Part shown: positions 9,502-17,741 of the stretch, piece by piece | Position numbering within the stretch: position 1 is the first letter of the stretch | Layout: each line of letters begins with the position of its first letter | From: Spirochaetales bacterium | GTDB lineage: Bacteria > Spirochaetota > Spirochaetia > SZUA-6 > JAFGRV01 | Reading direction: 5' to 3' | DNA: 33,198 nucleotides | NCBI GenBank assembly: GCA_016930085.1 | Contig: JAFGHO010000055.1 | Location: forward strand, 1-33,198 | The notes under the pieces: model-generated | What the model was told of the DNA's origin: nothing | The model's input: only the letters and a program-made list of their open reading frames with translations | The model's database searches: none | Program-made: the position numbers and the translations under genes

Positions 9502-10398
9502 TTATCCTTCCTTCTTCCGTAAAACATAGTAGAGATAAGGACAGATCACCAGCGCGACCATAAGCAGCATGATGATCGAAATGGCGGCCCCTTCGGCATA
9601 ATGATTCCCCTGAAACGTGGTCTCGAACATGTAGATGCCCGGCATATCCGTGGCAAATGCGGGCCCTTTGCCGGTCATGGTATACACGAGGTCGAATATT
9701 TTCAGTGAAACATGGCCCAGGACGATCATTGCCGAAAGAATGATCGGTTTGAGTGAGGGGATGATGATCTTCATGAATATACGGAAACCGCCCGCGCCGT
9801 CCATTCGTGCCGCCTCGATGATCTCATCGGGGATCCCCCGAAGCCCGGCAAGGAACATCGCCATGATATAGCCGATATACTGCCATGAAGCGGCGATCAC
9901 CACCGGAATAAGGGCCACATGGAAGGTGAAAATTTGCGAAGGATCGATATACCAGTTCCAGGCGGCAAACGAAAGACCTATCCGCTCGAGAAGGACATTC
10001 ACTCCCACCGTGGGATTGAAGATCCACCGCCAGGCGACCCCGGTCACGACAAAGGATATCGCCATGGGGAACAGAAAAATGTTTCTGAAAATATTTTCTC
10101 CGCGGACGATGTTGTCGAGCAGCATCGCGAAAACCAGCCCCCCGCAAATACAGACGGCGAGAAAGAGAATCGTGAAATAGAGGGTATTCCAGAGATCGAT
10201 CTGAAAGCGCGTGCTCGAAAAAAGCGATGCGAAATGTTTGAAACCGACCCATGTGAAGTTCGGAAGCTGGCCGTCCCAGGCCGAACAGGCCACACGGAAC
10301 GTCCATGCGATGAATCCGTAGACAAAAATGAGTACCAGTATGAACGACGGGACCACAATGGCGATACCGATAATGACATCTTTTTTCGATCGAACCAT
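9502..10398 (-). CDS. Sugar ABC transporter permease, MalF type
   Basis: A 298-residue permease with six predicted membrane segments and the EAA loop EAARMDGAGGFRIFMKIIIP. It pairs with the MalG-type permease downstream to form the membrane channel for the sugar delivered by the binding lipoprotein. Two starts are possible: GTG at 10404 and ATG at 10398. The ATG is preferred because GAGGAG ends 5 nt before it, while it abuts the GTG. The family resembles UgpA/LacF permeases. The sugar cannot be told from the sequence; the neighbouring hydrolases suggest plant or algal oligosaccharides. Confidence 0.92.
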   Translation of the reverse strand: MVRSKKDVIIGIAIVVPSFILVLIFVYGFIAWTFRVACSAWDGQLPNFTWVGFKHFASLFSSTRFQIDLWNTLYFTILFLAVCICGGLVFAMLLDNIVRGENIFRNIFLFPMAISFVVTGVAWRWIFNPTVGVNVLLERIGLSFAAWNWYIDPSQIFTFHVALIPVVIAASWQYIGYIMAMFLAGLRGIPDEIIEAARMDGAGGFRIFMKIIIPSLKPIILSAMIVLGHVSLKIFDLVYTMTGKGPAFATDMPGIYMFETTFQGNHYAEGAAISIIMLLMVALVICPYLYYVLRKKEG

Positions 10399-10490
10399 CC
10401 TCACTCCTCGCGCGCGGCCCTGCGCCGCGGTACCCCCATGACAGGTAAAAAATGATCTCTTTCTTTTCTTATATAAACAGCCTTATGAAA

Positions 10491-10517
10491 GGAAGGCCGC
10501 CCGAAAAGCAGCCTTCC
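10491..10517 (-). promoter_or_regulatory. Intercistronic stem-loop between binding-protein and permease genes
   Basis: A 10-bp stem, GGAAGGCTGC / GCGGCCTTCC with a 7-nt loop, lies in the 161-nt gap. It pairs fully only in the minus-strand RNA, where the single non-Watson-Crick pair is G-U; on the plus strand it would be an A-C mismatch. It is followed by only a short T run. Inferred role: partial terminator or 3' stabiliser that raises binding-protein mRNA over permease mRNA, as is common in sugar ABC operons. Confidence 0.5.
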
Positions 10518-10559
10518 CTCATTATATAATTCTTTTCCCAACCTGCTGTCAAATAATAT

Positions 10560-11807
10560 TTAAATAAAATCCTTTGCCACCTTCGCGAACTCGGAAGCCG
10601 CTTTTTCCACATCCTTGTCCGTGACAAAAAGACTCATGATATCATTGATTTTTGTCACCCAGCCTTCGGCGGCGGCGGCCCCGTGCGCGACGCTGGGAAC
10701 GATGATATTGGAGGCAAAGTCTTCCATGGCGGAGTTGAGATACGCGTCATAGAGGGCCGGGTCCCCGTCGGTTCTGCTCGGGATCGAGCCTTTTTTGGGA
10801 TTGAAGGCGTCCTGGCCTTCTTTCGACGCGCAGACGGCAAGCCATTTGACGGCATTGTCCCGGTGCGGGGCCCCTTTCGGAAGACCGAAAGAGTCGGATA
10901 ACATGATGAAGCTTCCCGAGGTTCCCGGTGACGGCACGTAACCGAACTCGACATCAGGGGTAAGGCCTTTCGACTTGAAGTAGCCTTCCGCCCAGTCGCC
11001 CATAATCGTCATGGCGCATTTCCCGTCGATTACGTATTGCGCGGCGGCGTCCCAGCTGAGTGCGGCGTGGTCGGTGTTGACGACCGAAAGAACCGTGACG
11101 AAGTTGCCGAGCGCGGCCTTGACGTCGTCCCCGTCCCACGCGGTCGAACCGTCCCACAGACCATTATATTTCTCCGGCCCCAAAGACCCGAGCAGGATCG
11201 ATTCGAGCAGGTGTACCGATGCCCAGATCCCGTTGTCGCCGAGCGCGAGGGGGATGATTCCCTTTGCGGCCAGTTTTTGTGCGACCATTCCGAAGTCTTC
11301 AAAGGTGACCGGCGCTGAAAGGTTGTTGTCGCTGAAGATCTTCTTGTTGTACCAGAGAACATTCGAGCGGTGAATGTTGACCGGAACGCTGTAGATATCG
11401 CCTTTGTAGGAGATGATATCGATCACACCGGGCGGGTAATCGTCCATCCAGCCATTATCTTCGAAGATGAAGGTGATCGGTTCCATTTTACCCGCAACGA
11501 CCCATGAATCGATCAACTCGTGACCGGCATGAACCTGGAAGGAATCCGGGGGATTTCCGCCCTGCATTCTCGTTGCCAGGACGGCCTTTGCATTCGAACC
11601 GGCGCCGCCCGCGACGGTCGCGTTGATGATCTCGACGGTCGGATATTTCGATCGGTAAATCTTGAACATCTCTTCAAGACCGTCCGCCTCGCCGCCGGCT
11701 GTCCACCAGCTGAATATTTCCAGTTTCGGTTCCGCCTTTTTTCCCTCACATGCGGCAAACGAGAGCACAAGCAATGCCGCGAGAAAAAAAACAATAATTT
11801 TTTTCAT
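10560..11807 (-). CDS. Extracellular sugar-binding lipoprotein of ABC importer
   Basis: A 415-residue solute-binding protein of the family 1 (UgpB/MalE-like) type. A lipoprotein signal peptide ends in SFAAC (lipid-modified C20). The mature part starts with LEIFSWWTAGGEADGLEEMF and later has MTIMGDWAEGYF, both typical of sugar binders of this family. It captures the sugar and delivers it to the two permeases downstream. The start at 11807 has AAAGGAGG 6 nt upstream; an upstream in-frame ATG at 11849 lies before the sigma-54 promoter start and is not used. Transcription is predicted from the -24/-12 promoter just upstream. Confidence 0.93.
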   Translation of the reverse strand: MKKIIVFFLAALLVLSFAACEGKKAEPKLEIFSWWTAGGEADGLEEMFKIYRSKYPTVEIINATVAGGAGSNAKAVLATRMQGGNPPDSFQVHAGHELIDSWVVAGKMEPITFIFEDNGWMDDYPPGVIDIISYKGDIYSVPVNIHRSNVLWYNKKIFSDNNLSAPVTFEDFGMVAQKLAAKGIIPLALGDNGIWASVHLLESILLGSLGPEKYNGLWDGSTAWDGDDVKAALGNFVTVLSVVNTDHAALSWDAAAQYVIDGKCAMTIMGDWAEGYFKSKGLTPDVEFGYVPSPGTSGSFIMLSDSFGLPKGAPHRDNAVKWLAVCASKEGQDAFNPKKGSIPSRTDGDPALYDAYLNSAMEDFASNIIVPSVAHGAAAAEGWVTKINDIMSLFVTDKDVEKAASEFAKVAKDFI

Positions 11808-11837
11808 ATAAACCTCCTTTAGGATTTTGGATGTTTT

Positions 11838-11854
11838 TGCAAATATCATACCAG
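11838..11854 (-). promoter_or_regulatory. Sigma-54 (-24/-12) promoter of the sugar ABC operon
   Basis: Minus strand CTGGTATGATATTTGCA matches the sigma-54 consensus YTGGCACGRNNNTTGCW at 15 of 17 positions, with the invariant GG (11851-11852) and GC (11839-11840) 10 nt apart. The predicted start near 11827 leaves a 20-nt leader that just contains the AAAGGAGG of the binding-protein gene. A sigma-54 activator gene lies immediately upstream. I did not see a good sigma-70 alternative here. Confidence 0.8.
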
Positions 11855-11955
11855 TCGGGGCAAAATAGAGTATATTTTTATCTATCGATATTATAGGGAA
11901 TTATCATGTACCAGGATTGGACGGTCGCAGTGAAACACCGGCGCAATCGTTATAT

Positions 11956-11996
11956 TGTTTACTTTACTAAACATGCCGTGTTTATCCGTGGTAACA
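11956..11996. promoter_or_regulatory. Two tandem dyads, likely enhancer sites for the NtrC-type regulator
   Basis: TGTTTA-N6-TAAACA (11956-11973, perfect) and TGTTTA-N6-GTAACA (11979-11996, outer GTGTT/AACAC paired). Their centres are 23 bp apart, about two helical turns, and lie about 137 and 160 bp upstream of the predicted sigma-54 start. That is where activators of this class bind. The second site ends right at the regulator's stop codon. Confidence 0.6.
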
Positions 11997-13346
11997 CTAC
12001 AGATTATACTGCCTGAGTTTTTCATAGAGGGTTTTACGGGTGATACCGAGTTGCCGGGCCGTTTTCGAGATATTGCCGCGGCATTGCTTCAGCGCGTGGT
12101 CGATGAGGTGCTGTTCCACTTTGCACACATGCCTTCCCACGATTGTCTTGAGATTTTCCCCGGGGACTTCCGGGAACGGAAGGGCTTCCGTCACTCCGGG
12201 AAGATCAATATGCGACAGCATTTCATCCTCACTCAGTATGACCGCGTTGACGATCACGTTTTTTAGCTGCCTGATATTGCCGGGCCATTCATACCCCATT
12301 ATCTTTTCCATGACATCCGCGGGCACTTTCTTCACATTTCTTTCGTAAAGGAGGTTCGCCTCATTGATGAATTGTTCGACAAGCAGGGGAATATCTTCCT
12401 TTCTCTTTCGCAAAGGCGGCAGGGTAATGGTCACCAGACTCAGGCGGTAGTAAAGATCTTCGCGGAACCTTCCCTCCTTGATATAATCCAAGAGGTGCTT
12501 GTTCGTCGCTGCGATGATTCTGCAATGCGCCGAAAGACTCTGAACACCGCCCACCCGTTCGAATGTTTTTTCCTGAAGCACACGGAGGAGTTTGGACTGC
12601 ATCGCCCCGCTCATGTCCCCGATTTCGTCGAGAAAAAGCGTTCCCTCCCCCGCTATCTCGAACCGCCCGAGTTTTCGTTCCGATGCGCCGGTAAACGCCC
12701 CTTTCTCATGGCCGAAAAGTTCGCTTTCGAGCAGGTTGTCGTTCAATGAAGCGCAATTGACACCGATAAAGGGCCGGCCGGAGAACTTTCCCGTAAAATG
12801 TATTTTTCGCGCGATAATTTCCTTGCCCGATCCTGTTTCGCCCTGGATAAGGATTGTCGCATCGGAATCCTTTACCTTTCCGATAATCCGTTCGATATTG
12901 GCCATGGACAAATTCCGACTCGGAACGATTTCGACCTCCGAAAGTTCTTTCAGGGAACGCCTGAACCCGATATTTTCCTTCCGAATGGCAAGTGCCTCCT
13001 GCTCCTTTTCGATAATCGAAAAAAGGAGGTTCTGATCAATGGGTTTCGTAATGTAATTAATCGCGCCCGCCTTCATGCACCGGATCGCGCTTTCGATATT
13101 TCCGTATCCGGTAATAATGACAACGGAGAGGAGCGCTTCTTCCTCCTTTACCTGTTTCAAAAATCCGTAACCGTCTTCTATTCCGAGTTTCAGATCGAGA
13201 AGCATGATTTCCACGTTATGCGAGGACATGATGCGTTTCGCCGTTTCGCGGTCTTCAGCTTCGAATACCCGGTGGCCTTTGAGTGAAAGCATCTTGCCGA
13301 GACCCTTTCTGAGTCCTTTTTCATCGTCGACGATCAAAATATTCAT
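11997..13346 (-). CDS. NtrC-family sigma-54-dependent response regulator
   Basis: A 449-residue activator. Receiver domain (1-120): D7/D8, phospho-acceptor D51, K101. AAA+ domain (about 145-380): Walker A GETGSGKE (169-176), the sigma-54-contacting GAFTGA (216-221) and Walker B TLFLDE (236-241). A Fis-type helix-turn-helix forms the C-terminus (ISKTARQLGITRKTLYEKL). Once phosphorylated it should oligomerise and use ATP to open sigma-54 promoters. The ATG at 13346 overlaps the kinase stop by 4 bp (ATGA) and has GGAGG upstream, so the two are co-translated partners. The nearest target is the sugar ABC operon immediately downstream. Confidence 0.95.
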   Translation of the reverse strand: MNILIVDDEKGLRKGLGKMLSLKGHRVFEAEDRETAKRIMSSHNVEIMLLDLKLGIEDGYGFLKQVKEEEALLSVVIITGYGNIESAIRCMKAGAINYITKPIDQNLLFSIIEKEQEALAIRKENIGFRRSLKELSEVEIVPSRNLSMANIERIIGKVKDSDATILIQGETGSGKEIIARKIHFTGKFSGRPFIGVNCASLNDNLLESELFGHEKGAFTGASERKLGRFEIAGEGTLFLDEIGDMSGAMQSKLLRVLQEKTFERVGGVQSLSAHCRIIAATNKHLLDYIKEGRFREDLYYRLSLVTITLPPLRKRKEDIPLLVEQFINEANLLYERNVKKVPADVMEKIMGYEWPGNIRQLKNVIVNAVILSEDEMLSHIDLPGVTEALPFPEVPGENLKTIVGRHVCKVEQHLIDHALKQCRGNISKTARQLGITRKTLYEKLRQYNL

Positions 13347-15433
13347 CGGTTTCCTCCTTCGCAGGGAAGCGTCATGACGACCGTTGTCCCTTTCCCGACA
13401 ACGCTCTCGATCGAGATATCCCCGCCGGCCCTTCGTATGATGTTATACGTAATGGAAAGGCCGAGGCCGGTACCACCCCGACCCCGATTCGTCGTAAAAA
13501 AGGGGTCGAAGACGTGCGGAAGCTCGTTCTCCCCGATTCCGCACCCGTTATCCGAGAGGATGATACGCACATGACCGTTGCGCTTTACTGTTTCTATCGA
13601 AATGCGCCCGTCGCCGTCTATCGCCTGTTCTGCGTTTAGAAAAAGATTTATCACAGCCTGCCTGAATTCGTTCGTGTTGATCCGCACATCGGGGCATCCG
13701 GTCTCCAGATGCGTGTCGATGCGAACACGTTTTTGTTCAAAATCTATTTTCATCAATGCCGCCGTTTCGGAAATGACCCGGTTGACATCGGTCGAATCGC
13801 TTTTATTATCGGAACGGGCGAAAGACAAAACCCGCCCGATAATCGCAGCGATCCGCTTCGTTTCGGTCTCGATCCATTTGAGGGAATCGAGTTTCTCAGG
13901 ATCGTCTTCGACCTCGGTGAGGTAATTGACGTGGGAGAGGATCGAACCGAGGGGATTGTTTATTTCATGCGCCATTCCCGCGGATAGAAACCCGAGCGAG
14001 GCGATCTTTTCCGCGACGAGTATTTTGTGCCACAATCGCTCCGTTTTGGTGACGTCCTCGAGAACCACGAGGATTTTCGCGTCTTCATCGGGTCTGGTAA
14101 TGGGGACGATACGCGCCATGAACCGGAGCACTTCGCCGTTTGCCTGCACATACTGCAATGTGCTTGCCACACCCGGTATCATTATCCCCGTGTTGGCGAG
14201 ACGTGAATCTCCTTCCTGACGGGTAAAATGCGCAGCGATCACATCGTTTACATTCCCGTGCAGGACGGATTCCTGCGCCCGATTGACGAGTGCGCAAAAA
14301 TAAGGATTCACATACTCGATCTCCTCACTTTTATTACAGACGATAATGCCCGCCTGGAGATTTTTAACGATGGTGTCGGTATAGCGGTGGAGAAAGGATA
14401 TTTGAGTAAGCTGTTCCTTTATAATCTGTTCCTCTTTGATGAGTTTGCTTACCATTGTATGAAATGTATTCGTAATGAAACCGATCTCGTCTCCGGTATG
14501 GATGGCAAGCGGTTCGATCCTGTCGTCCTTCATGTATGTTTCGAGCCATTGACGCAGCCGGTACAGCGGCGAAAGAAGGACGCCGGTCATCCAGGCAACA
14601 ATGAGAAACGATACCACCAGCGTGATGAGAAAGGTGACGACAAAGACATAGACGATTCTCAACAGGGAAATACGATCGCCGAGTGTCGATTTCAAAACGA
14701 CGAGGGAAAGGCCCCGGGGAATATCGACGGATATCGTCCGGCCGAAGACCAGATACGGTACCGAGGAAACGGCGAGGGTCATCATTTCACCGTACCCTGT
14801 TTCCGGAAGAGGAAAATGCGTGAGATCGGAGCATATATACTCCGTCCCGATAAAAAATCCGACATTGATTCCCGTTTCCTTGTTCAATGAATCGATCAGT
14901 TTTTTATCGATTCTGTTGATAATATAGACACGAAACAATGTCCCGTCTTCCCGATACAACGCGGTACCGGTAATCAGAAAGAGCGATATAGAACCCTGAA
15001 GATCCCTCGACACGAGAAATTCGTTTCTCGGATACCGGAAATGAAAATGATCTATCTGATGGACGATCGCCGAAACCCTTTCTGCATGTTTCCTCACATC
15101 GACGACAAAACGGTTGTTTTTATCGAGCATAAAGATCCAGTCCGCCTGGATTGACGTGAAATATTCATACATGCTTTTATTCAATAAATCCGGTGTGCCC
15201 GCACTCACCATTCTGTCCGTGAAATAAAACCTGAGAAAATGAATATTGTTCATCAGTCTGTTTTTAAGCATTTCGAGTGAAAGGCGGGCGTCACGAAAGG
15301 ATGAAAGAAGATCCGCGCGGGAAGCATTGCGGGCCTGCCGGTAAAAGGTAAAAAGGCTGAAACCGGCAATCAGGATAATCTGGAGAAAGAGAACGATGAA
15401 GATACTATAGAAAAGCTTGCTCCGTAGCTTCAT
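13343..15433 (-). CDS. Membrane sensor histidine kinase (HAMP-PAS-HisKA), partner of NtrC-type regulator
   Basis: A 696-residue inner-membrane kinase. First membrane segment about 10-32, then a large periplasmic sensing region (about 35-270, Cache-like by size and position), second membrane segment about 272-298, HAMP (about 298-352), a PAS domain (about 365-470), the HisKA H box at H489 (SAGMAHEINNPLGS), and HATPase_c with NAEQA, DNGCGIGENELP and FFTTNRGRGGTGLGLS. Known: kinases of this NtrB-like type phosphorylate sigma-54 activators. The ligand is unknown; a sugar outside the cell is a reasonable guess given the regulated importer. Only a weak Shine-Dalgarno precedes the ATG. Translationally coupled to the regulator. 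Confidence 0.93.
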   Translation of the reverse strand: MKLRSKLFYSIFIVLFLQIILIAGFSLFTFYRQARNASRADLLSSFRDARLSLEMLKNRLMNNIHFLRFYFTDRMVSAGTPDLLNKSMYEYFTSIQADWIFMLDKNNRFVVDVRKHAERVSAIVHQIDHFHFRYPRNEFLVSRDLQGSISLFLITGTALYREDGTLFRVYIINRIDKKLIDSLNKETGINVGFFIGTEYICSDLTHFPLPETGYGEMMTLAVSSVPYLVFGRTISVDIPRGLSLVVLKSTLGDRISLLRIVYVFVVTFLITLVVSFLIVAWMTGVLLSPLYRLRQWLETYMKDDRIEPLAIHTGDEIGFITNTFHTMVSKLIKEEQIIKEQLTQISFLHRYTDTIVKNLQAGIIVCNKSEEIEYVNPYFCALVNRAQESVLHGNVNDVIAAHFTRQEGDSRLANTGIMIPGVASTLQYVQANGEVLRFMARIVPITRPDEDAKILVVLEDVTKTERLWHKILVAEKIASLGFLSAGMAHEINNPLGSILSHVNYLTEVEDDPEKLDSLKWIETETKRIAAIIGRVLSFARSDNKSDSTDVNRVISETAALMKIDFEQKRVRIDTHLETGCPDVRINTNEFRQAVINLFLNAEQAIDGDGRISIETVKRNGHVRIILSDNGCGIGENELPHVFDPFFTTNRGRGGTGLGLSITYNIIRRAGGDISIESVVGKGTTVVMTLPCEGGNR

Positions 15434-15570
15434 GTTACTTTGGTTGTGCCGTTATAAGCGGCATCCGCCCGCAGAGAAAAGGTGGATAGTGCAGTATACA
15501 GAAATCGGGCATCAATAGCAAGTGAATCCGGATTTCTCACAGGCAGCAAGCTTTTATAGCAACGTCAAAT

Positions 15571-15587
15571 ATGTAAATATTATACAT
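15571..15587. promoter_or_regulatory. Dyad over a possible -10 box upstream of the sensor kinase
   Basis: In the 261-nt gap between the SPFH and kinase genes, ATGTA-N7-TACAT (15571-15587) covers a minus-strand TATAAT (15579-15584) that could drive the kinase-regulator pair. No convincing -35 was found. A second small dyad, GGATT-GA-AATCC, lies just beside it. The rest of the gap shows nothing recognisable. Confidence 0.25.
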
Positions 15588-15694
15588 GGATTGAAATCCT
15601 TACACGGGATTTTAGCACTTTTCCTATATTCGACGTGATACATATATATGCCCGCCGTATTCATACGGCAAGCGCAATGCAAGCGGATTCCGGG

Positions 15695-16672
15695 CTAAAA
15701 AGGCCATTCGCTGACATTGCCGAGCTGCCCGGGAAGCTTGCCGTCCCATTTTTTGATCGCGGCCGATCTGTTTTCCAGTTTTCTGTATTCGAGCAGCTGC
15801 GGGGTGATCGACTGTCTGCCCAGAATGCGATTATACTCGGCTATCCCTTCCGCCTCGAGGACCTTTTCCCTTTTTAGTGTCTCGGCCTCCAGAATACGCC
15901 GTTCGGATTCCTTTTTTTCCGTCTCGAGTTCCAGCGTCTTTTGTTTGTCCTTGTACACGGCATACTCGGTTTCGGCGACGATCTCGCGGTAATCCGGTGA
16001 CAGGCGGATATTGACGACATCGATGTCGATCACCGAAATATAATATTGCCGGAGTACCTCCCCGAGTCTCCGGGTTATCTCCGCCTTGATATCGGGCTGG
16101 TGAAGCAGCACGTCGCCGATCGGATAATTGACGATGATCACCTTTGTCACCTCGTTGACCGCCGGCGTGATGACATCGAGAACGATTTCCCTGCTGCTTT
16201 TCGCCCCGTATTCCCGGAAAAGAAGGGGCAGGTGTTCCTCTTCGAGTTGAAACTCGACATTCAGCCAGAGGGCGACATCCTGAAATTCGATGGAATCGGC
16301 GGTCACTCGTTCGATTTCAGCGGATTGACGGGCCACCCGTGCCCTGTAGCATACCTGGAACCCTGGAAAGATAAAATGGGTTCCTTCACCGAGAATCCTG
16401 TCCGATATGCCTCCCCCGAACCTGTTGTAAATGATGCCGCGAACGCCGGGTTCGATCGTCACCCAAAGCTGCTGCCGGCTTATAAAGCTCAACAGAAACA
16501 GGAGCAGAATCACCACGATAGCGGTGATAATCGCCGTACGTTTTTTCTTCCGCGGCCATTGCCGTACGTTTATAATACAATTTTTTAACCAGCCGAAAAG
16601 ATTCCCCGTACCACTCCGGCCGGCTGTTTTGGTCTCCTTTTTCTGCGGTGATGTCGTTTTTTCCTTTGCCAT
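15695..16672 (-). CDS. SPFH/prohibitin-like (Band 7) membrane protein
   Basis: A 325-residue protein: a basic cytoplasmic N-terminus, one membrane segment (about 46-66), an SPFH domain (about 70-240, starting WVTIEPGVRGIIYNRFGG), and a charged coiled-coil (about 255-300, KTLELETEKKESERRILEAE). Prohibitin/HflK-like proteins make ring-shaped scaffolds that organise membrane proteases or lipid microdomains. The ATG at 16672 has GGAGA about 6 nt upstream; an open frame reaching to 16981 overlaps the divergent nfo gene and is not used. No protease gene is next to it. Confidence 0.85.
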   Translation of the reverse strand: MAKEKTTSPQKKETKTAGRSGTGNLFGWLKNCIINVRQWPRKKKRTAIITAIVVILLLFLLSFISRQQLWVTIEPGVRGIIYNRFGGGISDRILGEGTHFIFPGFQVCYRARVARQSAEIERVTADSIEFQDVALWLNVEFQLEEEHLPLLFREYGAKSSREIVLDVITPAVNEVTKVIIVNYPIGDVLLHQPDIKAEITRRLGEVLRQYYISVIDIDVVNIRLSPDYREIVAETEYAVYKDKQKTLELETEKKESERRILEAETLKREKVLEAEGIAEYNRILGRQSITPQLLEYRKLENRSAAIKKWDGKLPGQLGNVSEWPF

Positions 16673-16751
16673 TTTTCTCTCCTTTTCCACGGTTGTTATA
16701 ATTATCTTTTCGGAAAAAATCGTGGTTTTATCAAACAAAGATGTTCGGGGC

Positions 16752-16780
16752 TTTTCAAAAAAGCCGGCGGGCCGTATATT
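16752..16780 (+). promoter_or_regulatory. Promoter placing transcription start at the nfo ATG (leaderless)
   Basis: TTTTCA (16752-16757), 17-nt spacer, TATATT (16775-16780). The -10 box ends 7 nt before the ATG at 16788, and no Shine-Dalgarno is present. The same geometry recurs at GH8 and gntR. Confidence 0.5.
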
Positions 16781-16787
16781 ATCGATA

Positions 16788-17639
16788 ATGAATACTACCC
16801 CGCTTGTCGGCGCGCACCTTTCGATCGGCGGCGGTGTCGATATCGCAATCGACCGCGCACGCTCCCTCGGGTGTCCGGTTCTCCAGCTTTTCACCCATAA
16901 TCCCCGGCAGTGGTCGGCCGCGCCGATCCCCGTCGAGGTTGTCCGCCGTTTCAGGGAGAAACAGCGAAAGACAGGCCTCATTCTCGCTAGTCACGCGAGT
17001 TATCTCATCAACCCCGTTTCCGCAAAAAACGAGGTGCGGACCGCATCACGCGACCTCCTTTCCATGGAATTGCGAAATACACAGGAACTCGGCATCCCCT
17101 TTCTCGTCATACATCCCGGCAGTACCGGGAATTCGGACGAAAAAACGGGAATTAGGGAAATCGCTTCCACCCTCGATGACGCGATCGAAACTTCCGGTAA
17201 TGAAAAAACATCCATCCTCCTTGAAACAACGGCCGGTCACGCACACAGTATCGGCTACCGCTTCGAACACCTCAGGGACATAATCGGGGCCGCCCGCTAC
17301 CGATCGCGGTACGGCGTCTGCTTCGATACCTGTCACGTCTTCGCCTCCGGATACGATCTCGTATCGGAAGAAGCATATGAGCGTACCATGCGTGCTTTCG
17401 ATGATACAATCGGTCTTTCCCTGCTTAAATTTATACACCTTAATGACTGCCTCTTCGAATGCGGGGCACGCCGCGACCGCCATACCCATATCGGCAAAGG
17501 GAAGATCGGCCCGGAAACGTTTGTCCGTATCATGAACGATGCCCGGTTTATCGCGACGGGAAAATGTATCGAAACGCCGAAAGGGAAAAAAAATGAATGG
17601 GACAAATTGAATCTTACATTCTTGAGGCAATGTGTTTAG
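16788..17639 (+). CDS. nfo: Endonuclease IV, AP-site DNA repair enzyme
   Basis: A 283-residue TIM-barrel nuclease that cuts the DNA backbone 5' of abasic sites in base excision repair. All nine zinc ligands of the family are visible: H69, H109, E146, D180, H183, H217, D230, H232 and E262, in motifs such as VIHPGS, CFDTCHVFASGYD and RDRHTHIGKG. The length matches bacterial Nfo. The ATG at 16788 is the first Met of the conserved NTTPLVGAHLSIGGG start; there is no Shine-Dalgarno, and a promoter ending 7 nt upstream suggests leaderless translation. Divergent from the SPFH gene. Confidence 0.95.
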   Translation: MNTTPLVGAHLSIGGGVDIAIDRARSLGCPVLQLFTHNPRQWSAAPIPVEVVRRFREKQRKTGLILASHASYLINPVSAKNEVRTASRDLLSMELRNTQELGIPFLVIHPGSTGNSDEKTGIREIASTLDDAIETSGNEKTSILLETTAGHAHSIGYRFEHLRDIIGAARYRSRYGVCFDTCHVFASGYDLVSEEAYERTMRAFDDTIGLSLLKFIHLNDCLFECGARRDRHTHIGKGKIGPETFVRIMNDARFIATGKCIETPKGKKNEWDKLNLTFLRQCV

Positions 17640-17741
17640 CGCCTGTCGGGTTTTTTATTATCAGATTCAGGAAAAATAAAAGCAATATGTACTTTTCGAG
17701 CGTTATATAATATATAAAAACAAATACTCAAGGAGTGTCAT

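Noticed and set aside
14228..14890. 220-codon plus-strand frame inside the sensor kinase
   Set aside because: Antisense to the membrane, HAMP and PAS regions of a well-supported kinase; no start signal.
16431..16787. Upstream extension of endonuclease IV by 119 codons
   Set aside because: Antisense to the SPFH gene; the conserved Nfo start is at 16788.
17640..17741. Terminator of nfo and promoter of the 17742 gene
   Set aside because: There is a T run at about 17651 and a TATAAT at 17706, but no convincing stem or -35 box, so neither is called.
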